Of a DNA stretch of 64,000 nucleotides, positions 55,879 to 64,000 are shown one piece after another. A program made the position numbers and the translations under genes. Source of the DNA: Halichondria panicea (lineage: Eukaryota > Porifera > Demospongiae > Suberitida > Halichondriidae); contig NC_087393.1 of the NCBI RefSeq assembly GCF_963675165.1, forward strand, positions 4,790,702 through 4,854,701, given 5' to 3'. The stretch's first letter is position 1; each line of letters begins with the position of its first letter. Under the pieces are notes generated by a model, which was given only the letters and a program-made list of their open reading frames with translations, was not told the DNA's origin and ran no database searches.

Positions 55879-58800
55879 ATGAGTTGGTTTGATTCCAGCT
55901 TCTCCTTGGCTAAGAACGCCTTTAGCCAGGCTCAAAAGTCCATAGACAAAGTACTAGACATCAAAGAACATAAAGCAGGGCAAGAGAGTCTTGAAGAACC
56001 TCGTAAGTTAGAAATAAACACTGACGTACGTGACACCAATATACGTTACATCGTGTATTCCCGTTCAGATGCACTCCCAAGTTCTGTGGAAACGGCGAAT
56101 GCTAAGAGTTCGAAATCACCATTTGAGACTAAATCTTTTTCGAACCCTCACACACCCCATCGCACTGATACACAAAACTCCACCCCACCCCCCACACACA
56201 CTACATTTGATTCAACTTGGGGCCAGAGTGACTCCGTGTGGGGAACTCCCTTCACCTCACCACCCTCTAAGGGTTCAGGGTCCAAAGACTCGAGTTCAAA
56301 GGTCACCCTACCGGCAAGCAGTCAGGGGTCATCAACGGTCAAGATCACACCCACTGGTCATCGGACAAAGCCGAGACGATCCAAGAGCCATGCTACCTCC
56401 ACACCCATTGGGACAGGGGGTGGGGTGGGAGGGGGCGACGTTCAAGGTTTAACCCCTGTGAAACCCATCGATGAGGGGTTATCGCCAACCACTGACAAGT
56501 CTACAGACTCTAATATTATGATCGCATCAGACGACGGTAATGAAAAGAACGAACATTTAATAGATCCCAGTGATAAAAACACAGAGCTAATTGCACCATC
56601 CACTACACCTAAAGAGGCTTCAACAGACTCACGACAAAACGATAGTTCATTGGATGGAGATACACAATTGGACATTTCTAAGCGTACAGTTACAGCGCTG
56701 CCCCTCCATGACTCACAGCCGTCTGCCCAATCAAATTCTATTGGTGGTGGTTCGGGAGAAGTGAAAGTTGCCGACAAAGAAAATAAAGAAGAACCTACTG
56801 CCTCTGTAAATGAGAACTTACCTAGTACGTGTATGGATGCATCTGTACCGATGGTAAAAGACGCAATTATTGATAAATCTGTTTCAAAAGACACTAATAA
56901 AGTTGAAGCTGATACTTCTGACCCAGTGACTGGTAATGGTGGACTGCATGATGTCCAACTATCTGTACCTAAAGAAGTGGCTGACCCACTCCAGAGCCAT
57001 GACATCATTGACACAGTTTCTGAAGGAGATGCTACAGCAGGTACCCTCACTGGTGACTCTAATGAAGGCTTGCAAACACTGACAAAAGTAAGTTATAATT
57101 GTGAAGTGAATGTGGTACAAATTAAATAAATGGCGTACTGTGCATTCAATATTATGTTTTAGCTAGTGTGTCCATGTATCTACATATTGGTGTAGTAGTA
57201 AGTGTAAGTGTTCCGAATATGTGATAAAACTTCTTTTATTTCTTTATCTCTCCGATGTCCCTCACGTAGTCGTATGCGTTATCCTCTGACATGTGTTGGG
57301 TCTTTCCCTTTAGGGCTGATTTCATCTTCTTCAATAGCTTGCTTCCAGGCACGGTTTTACTGTGTGCGGAGAGACCATTCATTTAAATGTGTGCATAACC
57401 GTTCTACAATTTGTGGTCTAGAATGGAATGTGATTGGCTATACCGTACATGTATAGCGGGGTTATTTTCGTATGGTGAACATTTTTATATTTTTCATATC
57501 AGTAGAGCATCTATGAATATTAAAACTGCTCTGGTACAATAGATTCAACGTAGTAACTAACTATCCTGAGCTGTACGATTAAACGAAAATTTGCACCAAC
57601 GAAAATTACCTGCTATTATAATTATGATATATAATTATGGTAGAACCTTGAGCTAAATTAATGTGCTCACCTTTGACCCCCGTGGTCCACTATCTCATAG
57701 CCAGATGAATCTTTCTTTGTCTCCCCTAAGCCCCTCACATAATCGTACGAGTCATCCTCTGAAATCTCTGTACTTTTCTTCTTCAATAGCTTGAATAGTT
57801 TACTGTCTTGAAGCTTACCTCCGCTGGGTGTACTCCCACTCTGATAGTCGTTTATTACATAATCGTTTTCATCTTCTATGGAATCATTTTCAACCATGCC
57901 TTTACCCTTCCCTTTTGACTTGGATTTCTTTTTATCTTTCGATTTTTCGCCCTCTTTCCACGGCCCAGGAAGGTCGTAATCTTTCTCTGTGTCTTTCGTT
58001 CCCATTAGTAACTTTGTGTAGTTACCGTCGGCTGGCACTGCTTCTATGCTGACTGGGCACTTTTTGTCACCCTTTTTCACTCCTCTGAAATCCCTAACAT
58101 AATCGTATTCGTCATCTTTTGACTTTCCCTTTGATTTGAGTTTCTTCTTATCTCCTTCCCTGCATAAAGATATCTCATTTATATGCCACATAGATTTCAT
58201 ATTATGTACCAACCACACTGACACACGTAATACAAAAGCATAGCACTTATACCAGGCATATTTAACCCATTTGTGTAATCGTAATGCAAATATCTCCTTT
58301 GTAGTGCATACCACACTACATTCCACACTACATAGTCCCCTGGGGAAACCATCCACTTGCCCTGAGGCTCATTATAATGTTTATACATGACTGTACAATT
58401 GATGTATGCACTTTATATTCACTCACTTTTGACTTTCATCTTGCTTCGGTTTTATTGGATCATTGTAATCGTTGTTCTCGTAGTAGCTAGTGGGCTCCTC
58501 CGCAATCTTCACTTTCTTGGCTTTCTTTTTGTTTTTTGATTTCCCTTTACTTACAGGGCTTTTCAGTTTGTCTCCCTCCACTCCATGGTAGTCGTTATTC
58601 TCGTAATAGCCAGGGTCTGCCTCAACGCTCGTAGCCGTAGCCGTAGCCGTAGCTGTAAATTCTTTGAGTATCGCGTCAATTGAGCTCCTACCCTTTGCCG
58701 AAGCTTCGGGGACGTCGTAATCTTTCTCTTTCTCTTTTGTTCCCATTACTAGCTTTGTATAGTTACCGGCAACTTCTGGTGCAATACTGACTGGGCGTTT

Positions 58801-61800
58801 TTTGTCAGCTCCTACTCCACCCACACCTTTCAGTTTCGGTGTCCCATCATAATCGTTATTTTCATACAGGCCAGTGTCATCATCTTCTACGAATGCTGGC
58901 TGACGCTTGACTTTTCCTTTCAACAGCTTGAATTTCTTGCCTTTTGTTTTCTCACTGCTTGCAGCTGTCTGATCTTTCCACGGCCCAGGAAGGTCGTAAT
59001 CTCTCTCTGTGTCTTTCGTTCCCATTAGTAACTTTGTGTAGTTACCGTCGACCACTTCTCGTGGCACTGCTGCTATGCTGACTGGGCGCTTTTTGTCACC
59101 TCTTATTGCTCCTCTGCAGTCTCTCACATAATGGTAGTCATCATATTTTGATATTCCCTTTTTGAGTTTCTTTGATTGGCCTCCTCTATAAAGAAATGGA
59201 TACGTATAAGTACTGTACTTTAATTAACGTTAACTGCGAAGTGTTGAACTCACTTTTGACCTTCGTGGTCCACTATCTCATAGCCAGATGAATCTTTCTT
59301 TGTCTCCCCTAATCCCCTCACATAATCGTACGAATCATCCTCTGAAGCCTTTCTTTTCGGTTTTGATTTCTTCTTCCCCTTTGGTCCAGGTAGGTCAATC
59401 TGACAATAATCGTCATTCAGGTCGTCTGTTGGACCAATGGCCAGATCCTTATCTCCGAGTACATGTACAGTCACTGTATCGTACTGGTGTGAGGAAGTGT
59501 CTTCTACTTCTTGTCTTCCTTTCAGAAGTGTGTCAGAGATCTTTTGAATCCACGCCATTTTGTACTGTAAGCTAGTATATATATACAGCTGCTCTATTAA
59601 TGCACGTTCAAGTTATTAGTAACTCAATCTGCTTAATGCTTCTCATGCGGTTACGTACGTCTCTGTAGACTATAAGATAACCAGTTTTAACTGATTCTTA
59701 GCATTTGTGACAAAATGTACGTACTTCTTAATTAATTGGAAGCTGTGGGTAATTTGTCCAGCTGTGGGTAATTTGTCCATCCATCATGCAGGAATGTCTA
59801 TTATGCCTGGAATCATCTCCCTCTAGTTTGATAGTTTGAAAGTATTGCATTTCTCTGCATAATATCTAATCACATGCTTAGCGGGCTGAATAATTGCTAG
59901 ACGTACTTGAACAGAGAACTTGCTAGTCCATGTAATTATGTGTGTGTGGGATCATAATTATAGAGTAGAAGAGGGATTGGAAACGGAAGTGATTCACGTG
60001 ATGTTTTACAATGAAGTCTATGTAGTGGCTCTGGGACCATCCGTGTATCTCCTCATAACTCCCGCAAAAGCCCGGGAAACTTATTGTGTCCAAAGCATAC
60101 ATCATGTCTTGAATCCTTGAAAACATGCCATCTCTATATATTGTCTATCCTTTCGATCAGACACACTTGAGTCTGTGTAGCTGAAATTAATACTGTATAC
60201 CAATTAGGCCACAACAAGAGGTAGTTCTGTTTCTGGTCAGGTTGCTTGCCTGATTACGTGAGGCCAAGAGGGACAACAGCAACTGAGCCACACATATTTG
60301 CAGTGTCATCACTTTTTTATTTTTCACAGTTTGTCTTTAAAAACAGTTTACAACACAATAATACCATCTAAATAACATACAGGAAGAGGTATTTTAGGCT
60401 TTGGAAACCAGAACATTGAACTGAGAATTGTCTCTATATCAAACACCTATATAATTATGTCCTTGCACTAGCTTGAGCCATTGTACGTGCTTGCTCTGTA
60501 TCAAAGCAAAAAAGCAAAATGAGACCACATAATTATTGTGTTAGCATAATAACATCTTTCATTGCAAAATACAAGATAGTATATACAAGATACAAAACAC
60601 TAGCTTACTGAATATTGAAGTGTTGTAGGTGGTGCTGTACATGTAATTATTGCAACACCCACTCAACCAAAAGTGAGTGGGTGTGGTTTGCGCATGCGCA
60701 TTAGGTGTATTGCTGAAAAAACAGCCCAGTGAAATATTGAGCGGCGGATGGACCAGAAACAGAACTACCTCTTGTTGTGGCCTTAAGTTGAAAGTTATAG
60801 TGTCGGCTATAATTACACATTATGTGTGGGGGTGGGTGATAGATGTTCGTGATGTCACTATTCATGGCTAGCAAGTAATTATGTACGTACTCTTACAAGT
60901 TGCCCTCCCATAATTTAAAGGGCTGCATATGAATTGTAATAGGGCTATAAGCATGTTCATCTGTAACTAGCTGAATGATTCAAGAAAACTATAGTCAGCT
61001 TCAAAATAAGAATTGATTTTCTGCAAACAAGGTCTTAAATATAATTTACATGTTTGAAATGTCCTTCTTTACCGCTCCTTTTTTACTATGTGCGTGTATA
61101 TACAAATACAGTTCGTGTACACGTGACAATTGAATTATATTTCTCTCGCGGCCGCTATAGGAGTCTGCCCGTCTGTCCGAGTTGCTTGAGGCTAGAGAGA
61201 GCAAGATGATGGACATGAGTCGACAGCTAGTAGCCCTCACAGAGGAGAACCAAACCCTCCAGTCACAACTAGCCGAGGCACGGGAGGCGGGGCTAACAGA
61301 CATTGACGAATTGAGGGCAGAGTTCACTCAGAGAATTGGCACATCAGACAAGAAACTGCAAGCTGTCAGTAAGGTGGGTATAGGCAGTAAATGTTTGCTC
61401 TAGATAGTGTTTGTACGAACAAACATTCTTTATATGTTTTCTTGTTGTGAGGTGTACTGTATTGTTTGTGTATGGTAGTGGTTGGAGTCAAGTGTAACTA
61501 ACTAACTGTGTGTACACAATCTGTAGGAGAGGGACAGTCTCCGTAAGCAGCTGCAAGCCATTCAGAATGAGCAGTCTCAACAGTAAGCCCTATGCATGCA
61601 CTCCACGTACGTATAGTCATGCATTGTATATAGTGTGTACTTTGCGTAGTTGTAGTGTTGGTCGAACTTTATTGGTTGTTGTGATAGCTCCTGGAGTTCA
61701 TTGGAGTCCATAACCAAGAACATTCAATTTCACGATATGTTTTTTGTAGCTCTCAGAGCTCTATTTGATGATGTGATTTGATTTTGACGTGCCCCGGTCA

Positions 61801-63979
61801 AAAATCGATCATTTATAGCGTTTGGTTTGTTCTTCCAGGAAGAAGTCACAGTCAGACTCTCTCACTACACTGCTTCAAGAGAAGGAGGAACAGATAGCCC
61901 AGCTTATGGAGGAAGGTGAGAGTTCTTTAACCCCCCACCCCCCTACACACACACACACAGCACTTAGCTCTGTTACGTTGCAACGACAACATAGTGCTTT
62001 GTACATAAACGATAACTCTACTGTAATACATGCATACCTCCCCTTAGGTTAATTAATGGAGATCTAGTTTGATTTGTGTATCACAGTGATCATGCGCACC
62101 AAAGGCTAAAATCACACCATTGGCACCCCCAGTGCTGGTTATGCCCCTCCCCTCGTGCTAACTGTTTCATTTGCCACAGGAGAGAAGCTATCTAAGCAAG
62201 AGCTGCAGAGCAACAGTACCATCAAGAAGCTGAGGCAAAAAGAGAGGCAAAACGATCAGCTGCTCTCATCACAGAAGTCAGTAAATTCTTGTATTCTTGA
62301 ACACTGTGTTGTATACGTATATTTGTACTGACAGTGTGTGCAATGACACTTGTGTGTGCCATAAACTTAGTCTTAGTTCAGAAAGGAGGGTTCGCCATCA
62401 CTGAACCGTTTTCAACTTCTGTTATACACTCAGATGGATAGCAATTAATGCATATCGTAAGTTTTGCTTATCCCCAACTGTAGGCAGCATATAGAGGACC
62501 TGGAGAGCAAGGCGGTCAATCTCAAGGAACAGTGTAAGAAGAGGGATGAGAACGAACGCAAGTACCAAGGTAACACATGCACATGCACATGACATGGCAC
62601 TAATGATAGTGATGTACTGTATCGGATGATTTCCAAGGGTCTAAAACTATTGATAGAATTTTATGGAGAGCAGTTGTCTTTTTGCTGTATTGGATTGTTA
62701 TGGACCATCAAAGTTTACCCTGAAAACAGGCCTGATTTAATACATGCATAACCCACCTTTTTTTTTTACAATTTGAACTCGACTGATCTCTATAAACACA
62801 CCACAATTATTGTAGACTATCAAAGAGTTACTAAATACAAACATATTGAACACCAACGTAATGGCCCTAAAACAATCCATAATTATAGCTTGTGGAGCTG
62901 CAGTTTTACAGTTGTCATGTAATAAGGTGGAAACTACGTACATGCATGAATTGTATTCAGATCCCTTATCACCTTACAGAATCTCTTGGCCAGTTGAATG
63001 TAATAGCGGAGCAGCAAGCTAAAGAGCTGACTGCACTCAAGGTATATAGCCATTCTCTTTGTACGTATCTCTGTTGTAAGGTGTGTCATGTCCCCCCTCC
63101 CCCCGTTCTCTCTAGACTGAGAGGGATGCTCTGACTGACAAAGTGAGGAGCTTGCAAACCAACCTGGACAATGCTTACAAGTACGTGTGTTGACTTGTGG
63201 TTACACAGTGTGCATGCATGTGTTACTACATGTAACATACGTATTTGTTCAATATTTTTGTGGTCAATTATAATATGTCCCTGAGGCATTTAATTATAAT
63301 TATGTACAGTGTATACACACACGCACACATCTTTCCTCATTAATAATAGTATGTCTACTGCTTTCTTCTCTCTGAAGGGAGTTGTCAGATCTACAGAAAG
63401 AGAATGCAGTCAGCCAGACAGCTGCACAGGAGGCGGCCATTTCAGCCCAGTCCTCCGCCAGAGATGAGGTGATGGGACTGTTAGAGACACAGAAGGCAGA
63501 GACACAAAGAGAGAAGGATGGCCTACTGTTGCAGGTCTGTGACCGAGAGGGGGGGTCATGTGTGCAATGTAGCTGGGAAGAAGAGGTCTGACATGCGTGT
63601 CACAGATCACTACAAGTTCAGTGGATTGATATATCATTTACGGTCATGTGGTAACGTCCAGGCCAATGCATTGCACTTGTAGTGATTCGTACACGCATGT
63701 CGGACCTCTGGTATCAAAATATCTGTATAATTATTATTGGAGCTATTTTATTATCTTTCATTCTTAGCTGGATGAACTGCGCATGTCCATGACTCGAGCA
63801 GAGCAGCTGTCAGCTAGAAAAGAGGACCACCTGAGGCAAGAAATATCCGATCTACAAGAGGTACGTAATTACATGTACATGTTTTTAAACTCCTATTAAC
63901 GGGAAATTCTGTAATTTTATGTAGAGGCTACAAGAAGCCGAAACAAGGAATCAAGAACTTACTTCCACCATTTCACAAG
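55879..63979 (+). CDS. TMF1: TATA element modulatory factor 1 (Golgi coiled-coil protein), 3' end outside window
   Basis: Golgin that binds RAB6 and tethers vesicles; the family is a long coiled coil. Exon 1 (55879-57087, 403 codons, phase 0) starts MSWFDSSFSLAKNAFSQAQK then SIDKVLDI, matching the vertebrate start, followed by a low-complexity Ser/Thr/Asp-rich region. A 4.1-kb intron holds an antisense gene. Exon 2 (61161-61373) starts ESARLSELLEARESKMMDMS. Later exons are 61527-61582, 61839-61915 (LLQEKEEQIAQLMEE), 62180-62276 (GEKLSKQELQSNSTIKKLRQ), 62484-62569, 62980-63041, 63116-63180 (RSLQTNLDNAYK), 63378-63534, 63768-63860 (LDELRMSMTRAEQLSARKED) and 63925-63979 (LQEAETRNQEL). All phases agree. 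The C-terminal TMF domain lies beyond the window. Confidence 0.94.
57236..59558 (-). CDS. Nested antisense gene: repetitive tyrosine-motif protein, probable phosphotyrosine docking scaffold
   Basis: Four exons (59254-59558, 58427-59185, 57671-58159, 57236-57359) join in phase with GT-AG borders to give 558 residues. The whole gene lies inside TMF1 intron 1 on the other strand. The start is MAWIQKISDTLLKGRQEVED. No known domain, signal peptide or membrane segment is seen. The body is short tyrosine motifs between Lys/Asp-rich linkers: YDYV four times plus YHYV, YENNDY three times, NYTKL three times (two NYTKLLMGTK, one NYTKLVMGTK), YDLPGPW twice, YDVPE once, GYEIVDH twice, plus YDTV, YCQIDLP and YVINDYQ. 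YDVP/YDLP fit the Crk SH2 consensus YxxP and YENN fits the Grb2 consensus YxN; those consensuses are established knowledge. Exons 1 and 3 end with nearly the same 30 residues (SEDDSYDYVRGLGETKKDSS), so the gene grew by internal duplication. Docking function is inference. Confidence 0.82.
57440..57620. mobile_element. MITE, GTATAGCG family, copy 8 (diverged)
   Basis: Starts ATACCGTACATGTATAGCGG and ends GAAAATTACCTGCTATTATA. The interior (GTAGAGCATC, TATCCTGAGCTGTAC) matches copy 4. It lies in the last intron of the nested gene. Confidence 0.65.
59559..61160. other. Remainder of TMF1 intron 1
   Basis: Contains the presumed promoter of the nested gene, a direct repeat AGCTGTGGGTAATTTGTCCA (59740-59779, almost two tandem copies), and the transposon at 60207-60782. 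No other gene is supported. Confidence 0.5.
60207..60782. mobile_element. 576-bp non-autonomous DNA transposon
   Basis: Terminal inverted repeats of about 31 bp: GGCCACAACAAGAGGTAGTT... (from 60207) and its complement ending CTACCTCTTGTTGTGGCC (60782). TTA lies outside both ends and could be the target duplication. No open frame of note. Confidence 0.8.
63582..63711. mobile_element. 130-bp inverted-repeat MITE in a TMF1 intron
   Basis: AGAGGTCTGACATGCGTGT plus GATCACTACAAGTTCAGTG on the left is mirrored by CATTGCACTTGTAGTGATTC plus ACACGCATGTCGGACCTCT on the right, with a few mismatches. A related ACATGTCGGACCTCCTCTGG string occurs at about 1522-1541. Confidence 0.72.
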
Positions 63980-64000
63980 GTATGTACGTACATCATGGCA

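Noticed and set aside
56442-57050. 202-codon minus-strand frame
   Set aside because: Antisense shadow of TMF1 exon 1, which has a recognised N-terminus and a phase-consistent splice to exon 2.

Overview
The window is nuclear DNA of an animal. Its genes are split by many short GT-AG introns, it is AT-rich, and it is full of short inverted-repeat transposons and microsatellites. Every conserved gene is a metazoan type: RNASEH2A, TTLL9, U2AF2, a G-protein gamma subunit, LMF1, PDPK1, ATP5PD, a LUC7-like gene and TMF1. Small intergenic gaps, repeated head-to-head gene pairs, ankyrin genes and receptor tyrosine kinase remnants with a sponge-style ectodomain (GQWTYPDGSVLLNTA) suggest a demosponge. 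That placement is inference.

Layout, left to right. 1-154: 5' piece of a minus-strand membrane protein. 649-5283: RNASEH2A (-), head-to-head with an intronless GNAT acetyltransferase (5405-5923, +). 6110-7447: intronless TTLL9 (-). 7754-12630: U2AF2 (-), head-to-head with a G gamma gene (12870-14357, +). 14854-18410: intact LMF1 (-). 16.8-45.9 kb: a rearranged tandem triplication of the segment between LMF1 and PDPK1. Each unit carries the 5' part of LMF1, a decayed receptor tyrosine kinase, an ankyrin-repeat gene and the 3' part of PDPK1. Only the leftmost unit keeps whole LMF1 and only the rightmost keeps whole PDPK1 (45061-50901, -). PDPK1 is head-to-head with ATP5PD (51169-51907, +). A LUC7-like splicing factor (52326-55745, -) is head-to-head with TMF1 (55879 to beyond 63979, +).

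The least expected gene lies antisense inside the first intron of TMF1 (57236-59558, -). It encodes a 558-residue protein with no recognised domain, made of repeated tyrosine motifs (YDYV, YENNDY, YDLP/YDVP, NYTKL, YEIV) between lysine-rich linkers. It looks like an undescribed phosphotyrosine docking scaffold.

The genes do not form one pathway. Most are housekeeping: RNA-DNA hybrid removal, splicing, lipase maturation in the ER, AGC-kinase signalling, ATP synthase and Golgi tethering. The biological interest is in the triplication, the ankyrin family it amplified, the tyrosine scaffold, and mobile elements whose empty sites can be read by comparing the duplicated units.
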